The notes under the pieces: model-generated
Told to the model about the DNA's origin: nothing
Databases searched by the model: none
Seen by the model: the letters and a program-made list of their open reading frames with translations, nothing else
Translations under genes and position numbers: made by a program
In this document: in pieces, positions 22,842 through 34,868 of the stretch
Numbering within the stretch: the first letter of the stretch is position 1
Layout: every line of letters starts with the position of its first letter
Assembly (NCBI RefSeq): GCF_003086295.3
Contig: NC_092055.1
Span: 120,829,192 to 120,893,191 of the forward strand
Reading direction: 5' to 3'
Source: Arachis hypogaea
Lineage: Eukaryota > Streptophyta > Magnoliopsida > Fabales > Fabaceae
Length of the DNA: 64,000 bases

Positions 22842-25800
22842 TGTAACACCCTACCATACAGAGTCTTATGCTTAAGTCATAATTCAGAGATGGCAAGGTA
22901 TTACGACCTCTAATACAAAAATTTAGTACGTATAGTAGTATGAATGATTGATTATAACTAGGAGCGTTGTAGAAAAAAAAAAGGGGTAAACAAAAACCGC
23001 AACTCGAAAGCGCAACACTCCGATCACTAACACAACGAGCAAAGGATAAGCTAACGCAAGATCATATATATAAAGAGTATCAAAAACAGGAATATCAAGA
23101 CTCAAAATCCGGCTGCGAAGGTAACCGGTTCGAGCATAGAAATATATACATATAATAAAATAAGGAAAACCCCAAGGAAAACCCAAAGGGACACAAATAC
23201 AGAAAACCTATTCTCCAAAAATCCCCTCTAGAAGGAGTCATCACAGTTTGTATTATTTAATGGAGATAAAAGTATCTAAACAAGATATATAACCCAAAAC
23301 AGAGTCCCGAGAACAAAGGATCTTCGCTAATCCAGAAGTCTCCAGCATGCCTCAGCGATAAACCTCACGCCCTGCATCTGAAAACCACAAAATCCGCATG
23401 GGTGAGAACCAGAGGTCCCCAGCATGGTAACAGCTTCCACATATATAATATATAATAATAGAGGAAAGCCGAAGGCAATCCTAGAACTTCCTCCAGATAA
23501 TATCAAAGCTTATAAACAAGCTAAACCGTAAGTGGCAACTGACTAAAGATTCTTCAGTCTAACTAATACTTCCCTTTCCAATTCCTTCAGACCTCCCAAC
23601 CACCAGCAGGAGTATAATATAGCAAACACAGTTATATCAGACAAGAGATTTACAAATAGGAACAAATAAGGCATTTAGGCAATTAGCAAGTAATATGCAG
23701 TCAAATAGGCAATCTCAAACAATTCATGTAGTATGCTTATGATGCATGCCTGTCCCTAGTGGCTGATGATATCATCTGTCGGTTATAGAGCCAACCCGAC
23801 AAGTCCTGGTAGCTAGCCATTGGACTGTCCCTCTGTCGTGCATCCCCAACTCGAGTTATACTCATCATAAACTTGATCATAATCATGATCCATATCCATC
23901 ACCCTCACTGGTGAATATTTATCCATCACCATCACTGGTGAATATTTATGGGGGCGAGCTCATCCGGGCCTTTCACAGTGCCCGGCCACACTTACGACAT
24001 AGGGTCAAAAGAGCTTCGAGTCTCAACCTGGAGCACATGGTGGCTAGCCATTGCTACTACCCAGGGAAACCCTCATCTCCAATGGTGGAAGTGCAAACCT
24101 TCACAATTCAATCAACATCATATATGCATTTATACTTGGCCATAAACATGGCTCCGCCGTAACACGGCAATAATCTAGCCATCCGGCTCACGGTTAAATC
24201 CATAACCAGCCAATTCATTAACAATTACGGCCCTTCGGCCCATGGCACAACAAGCACTTCCACCGCCATTCTCCGCATCTCACATAATCATCTTTGATCC
24301 TCAATGATCATTCATTTTTCCCTTGCTTCACTCGCAAGTTACCACATTCACTAGCCCTTTTTCTCATGCTAGGCATATCATAATGATTTAAGACATAAGT
24401 GGTGAGATCGGAGGCTTAGAAGTATGAAAATTGGCTTTTAAAACTCAAAAATCAACTTTGGGATGAAAATAGGTCCACGCGTACGCGCACTCCATGCGCA
24501 CGCGTGGATGGCGCTTCCTCGAAGAACGGCGCGTACGCACCAAGTACGCCTACGCGCGAGGGGTCATTCTGCTAAAAATTTTCTAAGTTAAAAGCTGCAG
24601 AATTTACAGATTCAAACCCCAATCTTCCGACGGACATAACTTCCTCATTTTAAATTGTTTTTCACCCGTTCTTCGAACGGCATGGACATCCCGGATCCAA
24701 TTTCATTTCTAAACAGATTTGGCACAAATCAGAGATCCGTAGTCCAAGTTATGTCTCGTCAAAGTATGCCCAAAAACCATGTTTTCATACAAAACCACAA
24801 GGTGCCATTTTCAAAACAAGCCACTTTCAACTCTTTTCAAAATCAATCAAAACATGCCAATTTCAACCCTTCTCTTTGAAATCATTCAAAATATACCAAA
24901 ATCAACAACAAGCCATCCTCAACTCACACATTGACATTTTACCAAAATTCCCAAAACCACATCCAACCATTTTAACACTTCTCTATCAAATGGCTAAAGG
25001 ACAAACACAATATCATGTCATACATCCTTCCTCATCCCAATTTCCAACAATATCATTTCCAATCAACAATCACTATACATAATCAACATCATACTCACCA
25101 TCAACATGGTACCACCCACCAATTCAACCTTAATCATCCATCAAGCATATATCACAACATGCATTTCTTATATATCACACAATCAAGGCATCAATATTCA
25201 TAATCACATATATGAACACATCATATATCTCAACCATTCAACAACACCAACAATTCAATGCCTATCTTAGGGCCTCTAGCCTAAGTATTTCCTACCACAT
25301 TACATATTAGATACGGGAAACCGAAACCATACCTTAGCCGATTTCCCAAGCTCAACCGGAGCACTTCCAAACCACTTGTCCACAAGCTCTCAAGGTATCA
25401 ACACCTCCAAGAACAGATTTTATCACACAAAATCCTCTTCCAAGCTTTCCAAAATCACCAATCAAGCTCCAATATTCACATATACACAACCTAAGCCACA
25501 ATCATCATACCCATACACAACATCTCAATACCCAAACATCATAGAACAACAAATTATACTAGGGTTGAGAATCTTACCACACCCAAGGTCCAAGGAGACA
25601 AGATTAACCTTCTCCTTCAAGAGAGTTGGGTCCTATAACATCAAAGAACCCAAAATCTCAACATTTTTGCTCATGAAACTCGAAATCAAGGGCTGGAATT
25701 TCGAACAGTAAAACGTGGCTTACCTCAAGATTGATTGTATGGGTTTTGTAGAGCTCTCCGCGGTGAACGCGTGGCCGCAAACGGAGCGGCAATCGGAGCT

Positions 25801-26148
25801 CTAGATCAAAAGTTATGGTGGTTTGAAGATCAAGTGAGAGAAGGAAGTTGAGAGAGTGTTCTTCCCCCTTCCATCTCAATTTTCAGCGTGTTTTGGTGTT
25901 GTGTGAGGAGAGAGAGTGCTGAAAACTAGGGTTTTGGTTTAGTTATGTTGGGCCAAGGGCCCACTTTGGGTCCGGTTGGTCCGGTTTGGCCCGTTCGGTC
26001 CAATCTTGGTCCGATTTCTATAAAATTGGTACCGAAATTCTCGTCTCAATTTCCTCTATCACATTTAGCCATAAAAATAACATTTTTGGCTTTCTAGAAT
26101 AAATTCTCATTTATGGGTTAATTAGCTATTAATTAACCGGGTCTTACA
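22842..26148 (-). repeat. 5' LTR of the Tekay element
   Basis: 3307 bases, nearly identical to 14821-18127 with no length difference. As the upstream LTR in element sense it should hold the promoter; I did not identify a TATA box with confidence. Confidence 0.96.
24474..24561. repeat. CG-rich palindrome zone in the 5' LTR
   Basis: Exact counterpart of 16453-16540, offset by 8021 bases, without change that I can see. Confidence 0.85.
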
Positions 26149-26299
26149 GATACTCAAGAGACGAATGAATCGCCATCATGCAACAACTTTAACCACAGAG
26201 TTGAAATTTTGAAAACCATGTTTAAGAATTTAAAATAATCATATTTGAATTTTCTATTGAAAAAATTGCACTAAAATCTGTCAAAAAATTTGTGACAAA

Positions 26300-27540
26300 T
26301 CTAAATCCTAATATCATATAGAATCATGAATAAAATTCAAAGTTGTCATCGTTATTGTCGTTATCTTTTCTCATGTATTTTTCATTTGGTAGTTTCTCAT
26401 CTTGTGGGCATATCCTTATAAGTGGAGGTCCACATAAGTTTGAATTTTTCATATAGCTAAAATTTTAGAACCTTTGAAATTGGATCTCTAATAAAATTTT
26501 ACCCTCAAAATTATTACAAGAAAGATTCAGGTCTCCAAGAAAAAACAAACTAAATATGGCCTGAGAAATTTATCCTAAAAATTACTTGAGAAAATAAGAG
26601 ATTCCAATAATACTAAGTTTTCAATATCTTGTGGAAACATTCCCATCAATTGATTGTAGTATAAATTCAAAGACTGCACCGCAGTGAACGTAAACAATTC
26701 TATTGATATCGATCCAGATATATTGTTACTTAAAAAATCAATGGCACACATTGAATGTGTATAATCCAATTTAATACTCTTAATGAGCATGGTAAGATTA
26801 TAAGTGAAGACAAAAATAAAGTAGCTTTCGTGAAAAATTATAGGAATAGTAACACCAAATGAATCAAATGATTCATTCTTGAAAATCATGCTTGTCATGT
26901 TGCAACAACTTAGAATTGGCCCTGATAATTTGTTATTCAAAAGATCCAATATCTTAAGAAAATCAAGCTTGCATATTATAGTGGAAATATTACCACTAAA
27001 TAAATTGGATTATAATTAGAGCACAATTATATTTTGTCTCACCCAATTTGATATAGCTCTTGAAAATTTATTTTTACCTAGATTTAAAACACGAAATTTT
27101 TTACAATGTCTCAATGAGAGAAGCACATCTCTAGATAATCTATTATTGAATAAACTAAATAAAGTTAGGTTGGACAAAATACCTATTGAATGGAGAATTT
27201 GGCCTCTAAGATTATTGCCTTCCAAATTAATATATTGTAATAATTTTTAATGTATCCAACAATTCGAAACCTCCCCTAATAAAAAATTATGAGAGATCCA
27301 AATATCTCAAATTATTTTTTCTTTGGTCTTGTGACATAAAAATGAGAAGTGGATCGAGACAAAGAGTTATTGGATAAATATAAAAGAACGAAATTTGGTA
27401 ACACTCGTGGCATATTACCTCTCAAATTATTGTCACTCAGTATTAAAACTTTGGAATTAAGTAACACATTCGAAATGCTGTCATTGATTGAATTGTTATG
27501 CAAAACAAGAGACTAAACTTGATCAGAAATAAACTTTCAG
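26300..27540 (-). pseudogene. Leucine-rich-repeat receptor-like protein (RLP) pseudogene, copy B
   Basis: Same truncated RLP 3' half as copy A, without the nested LTR element. LRR segments are readable at 27503-27312 (LLYLSNNSLSRS, NNLRGNMPRV), 27225-27016 (GNNLRGQILHSIGILSNLTLFSLFNNRLS, split here by stops further on) and 26949-26575 (LLNNKLSGPILS, SNNISGSISIELF). The C-terminal NLCGPP-like and membrane region (26530-26300) is still recognisable by alignment to copy A but more broken. It is flanked upstream by the LTR/PBS array at 27541. No product is expected. Confidence 0.82.
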
Positions 27541-28212
27541 AGAGAACATACTCTAATACCACTTGTTGGACCACTGTGGGGAGTTCTCGACTACTGGAGA
27601 GACTTCAAAAATAAATCCAGTAAGAGAACATACTCGGATACCACTTGTTGGACCACCGTGGGGAGCTCTCGACCACCGGGGAGACTTTGAGGAGGAAACA
27701 AGTGAGAGAACATATTCTGATATCACTTGTTGGGTCACCATGGAGAGCTCTCAACTACCAGAGAGATTTCGGCCACTTGTTGGGCCACTGTGGAGAGCTC
27801 TCAACCACCTGAAAGACTTCGAGAAGGAAACAAGTGAGAGAACATACTCTGATACCACTTGTTGGGCCACCGTGGAGAGCTCTCAACCACCAGAGAGATT
27901 TCGGAGAGGAATCAAAGAACATACTCTGATACCACTTGTTGGACCACTATGGAGAACTTTCAACCACTAGAAAGACTTCGAAGAGAAACCAAGTAAGAGA
28001 ACACACTCTGATACCACTTGTTGAGGCACTGTGGGGAACTCCGACCACCAAAGAGACTTCAGAGAGGAATCAGGTGAGAGAACATAAGATGAGAAAATAT
28101 CACATCCAACTCAAAACCTTAATGTTTTCAGTTAATGAGTCTCTCATTTTATAAACTCCTCACTATTTCTTATTTTTTTTCAATGTGGGACTAATTCATT
28201 ACACTCTTCACA
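27541..28212 (-). repeat. LTR-like segment plus minisatellite of LTR-end/PBS units, copy B
   Basis: About seven units of roughly 65-95 bases, most reading on the minus strand as GTGG(T/C)CCAACAAG followed by TGGTATCAGAG. They are preceded (28212 down to about 28090) by an LTR-like start TGTGAAGAGTGTAATGAAT and AGTCCCACATTG. Unit number differs from copy A, so the array has expanded or contracted since the duplication. Confidence 0.82.
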
Positions 28213-28974
28213 TTTGCTACTTAGCAGATTGACCATCAAATTTGTCATTTATTCTACTCAATTTGATTAATTGATGATATAGAATATGAGATGTAGAGAT
28301 TCCATAAAAAAAAGTGCAAATTATATTAGATGTCAAATAATATTTTATTTTTTTCTTAATTTCTAATTTGCAAAACAAATCTATATATATGTATCAGACT
28401 ATAATTTTATCAAGGTTATGTTTATTTTCTTTTTATTGCGAGTTTTTTATATAATTTTTTTAAAAATATTTTTATATTCTCTAATAGTTGTTGAAAATTT
28501 TTAAAAACTCTCCACATCTCTATTTAATAATTTAAATTTTTATGAATTAGAATAAATGATTTATGATCTGGAATTAACGCTTTTATAAATAAAACATCTA
28601 AAAGTTCACTGTAAGCTAACTATAATAAGATTGAATTATTTATATTTTATAAGGCATTTTATTATGAAACAAGTTCACCACAAATTCGAAGTATCGAAAA
28701 ACAGATAAATTTCATCATGATATAAATCTCTCAAAAAAAAAAGACACAGTATACAATTGGCTAAACAACTTGAACTTATATATATGTCAAGTAAATACTA
28801 TATATTCAGTAACTAAGAATCAAATTAACACACACTTGCATACAACTTGTAGAAGCTTTAATTTTTGTCATCTTGTTGATGAATAAGGACCAACTGGCCA
28901 AACATTCATTCAGTCTAAAGATTTATTTTTAAATTTTAATTATCTTAAATTAGTTAAATGTATCATTATTTTAT

Positions 28975-29290
28975 ATGTTAAAAATATAAAAACAGACTTA
29001 TTATGTATGTGTGTAAAAGTATAATTTAATAATTTATCCTCTAATTTTTTAGGATACCGAAACATACAGTTATCGCGATTTTTTGTTGGTATATATATGT
29101 ATAATAATTATTATCATCTTTTAATATGATATATGTTAATTATCTTTATATTTTGTTAAAAGTTTGACAACTTTTTTTCTTTCTACTAATAGGTTAGTAT
29201 TGCTTATAAGTGGTACATCTTTTAGAATGGTATTATAATTGAAGGATGAAGTTGAATCAGTTGTGTATATTGAAATTAAAGAATTATTAC
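28975..29290. other. Sequence present only in copy B
   Basis: About 300 AT-rich bases interrupt the homology with copy A (near 13470). I see no clear terminal repeats or target duplication. It could be an insertion in B or a deletion in A. Confidence 0.5.
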
Positions 29291-29553
29291 AAGTAAAAAT
29301 AGGAAAATAGAAGAGACATGAATGTATTATATATGTATTACTACTAGCTAGTTATTATAATATCGATAATAATGTTAGGAAGATAATAATAATTCAGTTC
29401 AAATTAAACAGCCCAAACTTATTTTATTTAGTATTCATTAATTTTAACGACAATTAATGAATGTTAAATAAGATAAATTTTGGATGTTTGAACTGGTTTT
29501 TTATTATTATCTCCCAAACATATTGTTACAATATATTGTTAAATAATAAAAGC

Positions 29554-30460
29554 AAATGTCACTCTTTTATAAAGTATATTAAACATCAAATAATATTTTA
29601 TTTCTATTTTTGTGTTTTTTATAAATTCTAATCCACAAATAATTCTTAAGAAAAAAAACTTCAATTCAAACAATCAATCAGTCCTAACTGTTGTATTATG
29701 CACTCTTTTATTATTCTGTAATTTTTAAATTAGACAACCTTCTTTCATTTTTATCTTACAGATTTATCCCAAAAACATTAAGTCCAACATAAAACTTTAA
29801 AAAAAATAAAATTAAAGAACATATCCCAGTCTCAAACCCAAGTTATAATACCAAACTGCATAAACAACTCATGATTTATAAACTCTAAACACTTCAAAGA
29901 TGCTTAAGCCCGTCCAAAAATACTCCAATCTGATTTCAATAATAAATCAATTAATTTCATTAAGCAAAATAATTAAACTTAACATAATTTGAAAATTAAA
30001 TTAATTTAATTAATTAAATTATCTAAAATAATTTGACCTAATTAAAAAGTCTTAAACCCTAATTAAACCAAATTAACATAAATCAATTAATCACAATCTA
30101 TATATTGTTATAATTTTCAAAACTAATAAAAAGATTTGCAAATAATAAAACGTTGAAAACAATTAAAACTAAAATAAATTACACCCAAATTACAAATAGA
30201 AAACAAATAGAAAAACTCAAGGCTAATGCTTTCCTTTGAGGTCAATACAATCTAATCTTTTTAGTCTCTCATCAAATTGAATATTGACAATCACATGCTA
30301 ATTTTTTTTCCATGCATTTAAGGGTGTGGAGTTGATTGTTTCTTCTTTTGCTTCATATATATTTAATTTATATTTATTTTTGTCTCCCACCACAAACACC
30401 TTAAAGATATCCTTTTGCAAATGTCTGAACAACGCAATAACTACTTATTTTAAGAATTAG

Positions 30461-30463
<3 letters not shown>
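29554..30463. other. AT-rich intergenic DNA
   Basis: No credible gene. A short stretch (29575-29640) resembles the AT-rich part of copies A and B near 12825 and 28323 (TATTAAACATCAAATAATATT). Confidence 0.5.

Positions 30464-30508
<45 letters not shown>
30464..30508. repeat. (TA)n microsatellite
   Basis: About 22 uninterrupted TA units. Confidence 0.95.
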
Positions 30509-30515
<7 letters not shown>

Positions 30516-30597
30516 AATTTATAAAATATTTTTATAAAAACACTCTACTCATAATGTATATCTCTAACAAATATATCTTGACACTTAAGGCGTTAGC

Positions 30598-30599
<2 letters not shown>

Positions 30600-30648
<49 letters not shown>
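30600..30648. repeat. (TTA)n microsatellite
   Basis: About 16 perfect trinucleotide units. Confidence 0.97.
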
Positions 30649-33405
30649 GGTAACATGTGCAAATTCCTACTAGACATCTATTATATTTTGCACTCTATCC
30701 TCTTTTATTTTCTTCTTTTTATTTTATTATTTTATTATTGAATACTTAATCCTCTTTCATACCTAGCTATACGTGTAGTATGATTGATAAACAATAATAA
30801 AATCGCGTTGATATCTATTATAAGAAAAAATGACTAGTAGATATTTAGCCATTTTTTGTATGAACATATAAGTACTTAAAAAAATATCGAATGAACAAAT
30901 TATTTTTTTGTAATAAGTCTAACTAATAAGTATCTTTAAACGTGTTTTTTAATTTATGTTGTTTAAGCGCTCAACTTTTAGTATTTTCTCCTCCTATTTT
31001 TTTTCTCCTTCTCCTTTTTTACATATTCTTTCTCTAATTTTAATCTTCTTTTGCAATGTTTTTTTTCTTCATCATCAAGTTCTTTTTTTTTTCTGTGTTT
31101 TTTTTTTCATTTTTTTGCCTATAAAAGAAGAAAATGCTAAAATGTAAAAAAAAAAAAAACACACACACACACAAATTCTATACATAAATTTTTAAAAATA
31201 AACACAACTTTTTAAAGAGTTACATAGAAAAAAGATTTTTGTTGTTTTTGTTGTCGTTAGTAGTAGAAGTTGTTAAAGAAAAAGTATTGTTCTCAAAGAT
31301 GATAAAAGAAAAAAGAGTGTATGAAAAAGATGAAATTATAGTTGTGTTTTTTTATTTGTTAGCATCATCATAACTTGGGTTGGTTAAGAATTTATGATTA
31401 TAATTTTGTATTATTTAAATTACACTTTTGTGTTATTCAACTAAATTTTTTATATTTTTAACTAAAATTTTTGTTTTTATTAAAATTTTTATATTTTTTT
31501 GTGTTATTCAACTAAAAAAATTGCATAGTTTAAAATAACTTATGTATTATGCAAATAAAATATTTTAACAAAAAAAATTGTATTTTTCTTTTTTGTTATT
31601 CAATTAAAAAATTACTCAATTTAAAATAATTTTTATATTATTATCCAACTAAATTTTATGTATTTGTCTTTTTTATTATTCAATTAAAAAATTTGTACAA
31701 TTTAAAATAACTTTTTGTATTATGTGATTTTAACAAAAAAATTTATGTTTTTATATTTTTTTTTGTCAAACTCCTCCTCTAGCTACACTTTTCCTCTTTT
31801 TCTTTTTCCTTTTCCTCTTTCTTCTCTTTTTTTTTTTATTGTTCTCCTTCATGTTTTGTCCACTTAAAAAAAAAAGAAAAAAAATCAAACCAAAAAATAA
31901 GAAGAAGAAATAAAAAATAAAAAACACATTATTAGCATTCGATTCACATTAATATTGTTATTAGCATTTAATCTATATATAAATATTCTACCTTACAAAA
32001 TATCCATTAGTTCTTTTTTTTTTTTTTGTCCAAAATATCTATAGTTACTGAAATTGGTTTACTAGAATGAATAAATAATCTTGTAATTACAAATTTATCT
32101 AAAAATAATAATATAATTAACATTCCAAAATTACTATTTAAATTATCTTTTTATTGTCAAAACAACATATTAGCTAAATAAAAAAATAACTGGTTTACTA
32201 AAAGTCAACATTTTGTAACAATTTATATAAATAGAAAACATATATATATAATTAAATTTGATTTAGGACGATATTGATAATTTGAGATTCTTTTTATTTT
32301 ATTTTTGAAAAAACCTAGTTTTATGTTCTATAAAACTTGAATTCATAATATTATACGAGTGGAATATAAAGAAAATAGCATTATAAATGTGACAATTATC
32401 GCTCGCAAACATAATGGACTAGTATTGTCAATCAACTAAATCCACATTACGAAAATCTTAATCATAATTATTAAAATTATCATTATTTGATGTGATTTGA
32501 TTTGTAAATAATATTAAAATTATGTTATCATATGATACATTATTTAGTTGTACATAAAAGAAAATATTTCATGGTTAAAATTATATTTAATAGTTCATAG
32601 TAAATGATATTTTCTATAATTAGTAAAAAAAAAATAAAACTCTGAAAATTGGGCTAGCTAATTTTATTAATTTGTTTTGAAATATTGTATTAATTATTTG
32701 ATTGCTAGATATAAAATTGAAAAATTATTTGGCGTAAAATAAAAGTTGAAATCATCTTCTACATATCAGTAAAGACAAAATGTATATTTAATGGGAAAAA
32801 AAGTGCGGTTTATAGATTTTGACTAAGTTGCATATCATGTACAGTATTTATTTAGAATAGTTGCTATTAATTAAAAAATTAAACATAGTTAGAATAATGA
32901 CTTAATTTTATTTAACATTTTTAATCGTTTTCATGTATAAATGAAAAGAAACTAAACTATAAAATGTTGAAATGTTTATAACAACACACGTTAAGTTAAT
33001 TTTATAATATATACTTATAAATGAATATTTAACCATTCCTCTGTATATGGTACGAATAATATTTCTTTGTAATGATCATTTTTAGAAAAATTGTAAATAA
33101 AGATGTAAAAAAAAAGTGTTATTATTGTTTAAATGGTTATATATATATCTTTTTACTCATATAGCTATAAAAAAATTTTTTTTTTGGTTTTCCAGTATAA
33201 ATTATATAATCAACTAGTATATTACATTATTAGAAAAAAAACCCTTGAGTCGATAATACAAACAGAGAAAGCCCATGGGCCATGGTAGTATTTGTTGGAA
33301 GCTTTTCTTTGTGCATCCAGCCGGCAACAAAAGGAAGAATGTACTATGTAGTTAGTTTTGTCAATGTACTATGTAGTTAGTTTTGTCATTATATTATTTT
33401 TTTAA
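30649..33405. other. Long AT-rich intergenic stretch
   Basis: No gene or complete element identified. It contains poly-pyrimidine tracts (30980-31110, 31790-31850), a small (CA)n run near 31160, and a degenerate repeat zone at 31410-31770. Short frames here are homopolymer-rich and not credible. Confidence 0.5.
31410..31770. repeat. Degenerate tandem repeat
   Basis: The phrase TTATTCAACTAAAAAAATT followed by AATTTAAAATAA recurs about four times with roughly 90-100 base spacing and many changes. AT-rich. Confidence 0.55.
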
Positions 33406-33779
33406 GGATAAAGTATACTTTTTGTCCCTGAAGTTTGCTAAAAGTTTTAAAAATATCCTTAAATTTTGATTTATTTTAATTTTGTCCCTCAAGTTTTCGA
33501 TTTGCATCAATTTTACCCTTATTACTATTTTTTTGATAATTAATATTTTTCTTTCCAAATATACCCCTCCCTTATTATACCTATTATCATCATCATCACA
33601 ACCCTCTGTCTCTTTTTCTTTCTCTCTTTTCATCTTCACGGTCCTCTCCACCCCCATCATCATCACAACCCTCTGTCTCTTTTTCTTTCTCTCTTTTCAT
33701 CTTCACGGTCCTCTCCACCCCCATCATCATCACAACCCTCTGTCTCTCTTTCTTTCTCTCCATCTCCATCACCAGCATC

Positions 33780-34012
33780 TCCAACCTGAAACCCTAACCC
33801 TAACAACAAAGTTTCTTCCTTTTTTTTGTTTCCAGATTTTACACAAAGCAAAGCAAAATCCTTTTGCTGCCACACCAACCTGAAACCCTGATCCCAACAA
33901 CAAAATTTCTTCCTTTTTTTTTGTTTCCAGATTTCACAAAAAGCAAAGTAAAATCTTTTTGCTGTCACACCAATCTGAAACCCTGACCCCAACAACAAAG
34001 TTTCTTCCTTTC
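33780..34012. repeat. Tandem repeat inside the foldback element
   Basis: Units of about 95 bases start CCAACCTGAAACCCT near 33781 and 33877 and CCAATCTGAAACCC near 33970. Each is followed by AACAACAAAGTTTCTTCC and, in the first two, TTTGTTTCCAGATTT. Confidence 0.85.
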
Positions 34013-34359
34013 AATATTACTCGTACTATACCTCATTGGAAAATTAATAACACACAAATTAAATGACAGAGAACCAAACATGATCCATTTCAACACACTT
34101 CTTCTCATTTCTCAAAATGTCAACATCCAAAACAGACAAATTTATCATCATGACCATGATCATACTCCAATCTCCTCCCCTCTACCAAAAAAATTAAAAA
34201 TTAAAAAAAGAGAGAAAATAAGAAGAAGAGGGGGATGAGAGAAAAGACCACATCTTTAAATACCTGCATCATCAAAAAGTATGGTTTTTTTTTTTAAACT
34301 TCATTGTTGGAAAAAAATGCATGCTTTTTGAAATTTCAATGAACATATTGAGACAGAAA

Positions 34360-34560
34360 AGTGGTAAGAGCATTGCTAGAGGGATCCTGTGAGAAGAACT
34401 CCTCCAAAAACCGGTTCTATAGAACCTATCCACATCTCATTCTTTGTTTGCTAACAGAGAAGGAGGAAGAGCGATGGCTTCGTTGTGTCTGGATTTGCGC
34501 GAAGAAGAAGAAAAAGAGTGGTGGTCATCGAAGATTGGGACTCAACGGAGATGGTGGTGA
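34360..34560 (+). other. Possible captured gene fragment inside the foldback element
   Basis: Less AT-rich than its surroundings. A short frame from 34474 reads MASLCLDLREEEEKEWWSS and stops after about 27 codons. It lies outside the inverted repeats. I do not recognise a parent gene. Confidence 0.3.
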
Positions 34561-34868
34561 TGGAGATGGAGAGAAAGAAAGAGAGACAGAGGGTTGTGAT
34601 GATGATGGGGGTGGAGAGGACGGTGAAGATGAAAAGAGAGAAAGAAAGAGAGACAGAGGGTTGTGATGATGATGATGATGATAGGTATAATAAGGGAAGG
34701 GTATATTTGGAAAGAAAAATATTAATTATTAAAAAATTAGTAATAAGGATAAAATTGATGTAAATCGAAAACTTGAGGGACAAAATTGAAACAAATCAAA
34801 ACTTAGGGATATTTTTAAAACTTTTAGCAAACTTCAGGGATAAAAAGTATACTTTACCCTTTTTTTAA

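Larger units (their letters stand above)
14821..26148 (-). mobile_element. Complete Tekay/Del-lineage chromovirus (Ty3/gypsy), very young
   Basis: 11,328 bases on the minus strand, with LTRs of exactly 3307 bases each starting TGTAA and ending TTACA, and a perfect 5-base target duplication GATAC (14816-14820 and 26149-26153). The PBS is initiator-Met type (22825-22838) and a purine tract next to the 3' LTR (AGGTGGGTAGAA, 18128-18139 in reverse) fits a PPT. One open frame of 1492 codons encodes all domains in the order Gag, protease, RT, RNase H, integrase, with a C-terminal chromodomain-like end. By eye I found four LTR differences (14826, 14945, 17412, 17567, each against the position 8021 higher), so the insertion is recent. 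It is the only element here that looks capable of autonomous movement. Confidence 0.96.
26149..29553. repeat. Segmental duplication, copy B
   Basis: Starts GATACTCAAGAGACGAATG at the Tekay target site and runs colinear with copy A to about AAAAGCAAATGT. It lacks the MITE and nested LTR element of copy A. It has its own extra 300 bases (28975-29290) and more minisatellite units. Both copies are punctuated by independent small indels, so the duplication is not recent. Confidence 0.9.
33406..34859. mobile_element. Long Mutator-type foldback element, 1454 bp
   Basis: Terminal inverted repeats begin (G)GGTAAAGTATAC and end CTTTACCC, with a perfect 9-base target duplication TTTTTTTAA (33397-33405 and 34860-34868). 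The inverted repeats reach about 380 bases on the left and 315 on the right. They include 67-base tandem units (CAACCCTCTGTCTC...) starting at 33599, 33666 and 33733, with one unit fewer on the right arm. Outer ends match the MITE at 8041-8406. There is no transposase; the frames reading through the arms are charged low-complexity repeats. Internal sequence holds a second repeat (33780-34012) and a unique piece that may be captured host DNA. Confidence 0.9.

Noticed and set aside
30956..31147. 63-codon F/S-rich frame
   Set aside because: Pyrimidine-tract translation with no conserved feature.
33785..33815. CCCTAACCCTAAC as telomere-like sequence
   Set aside because: Only two partial units, not the plant CCCTAAA repeat, and part of a 95-base transposon-internal repeat.
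33394..34783. Charged frames with repeated KERETEGCDDD-like wording
   Set aside because: They come from the 67-base tandem units and inverted arms of the foldback element, appear on both strands, and have no domain.
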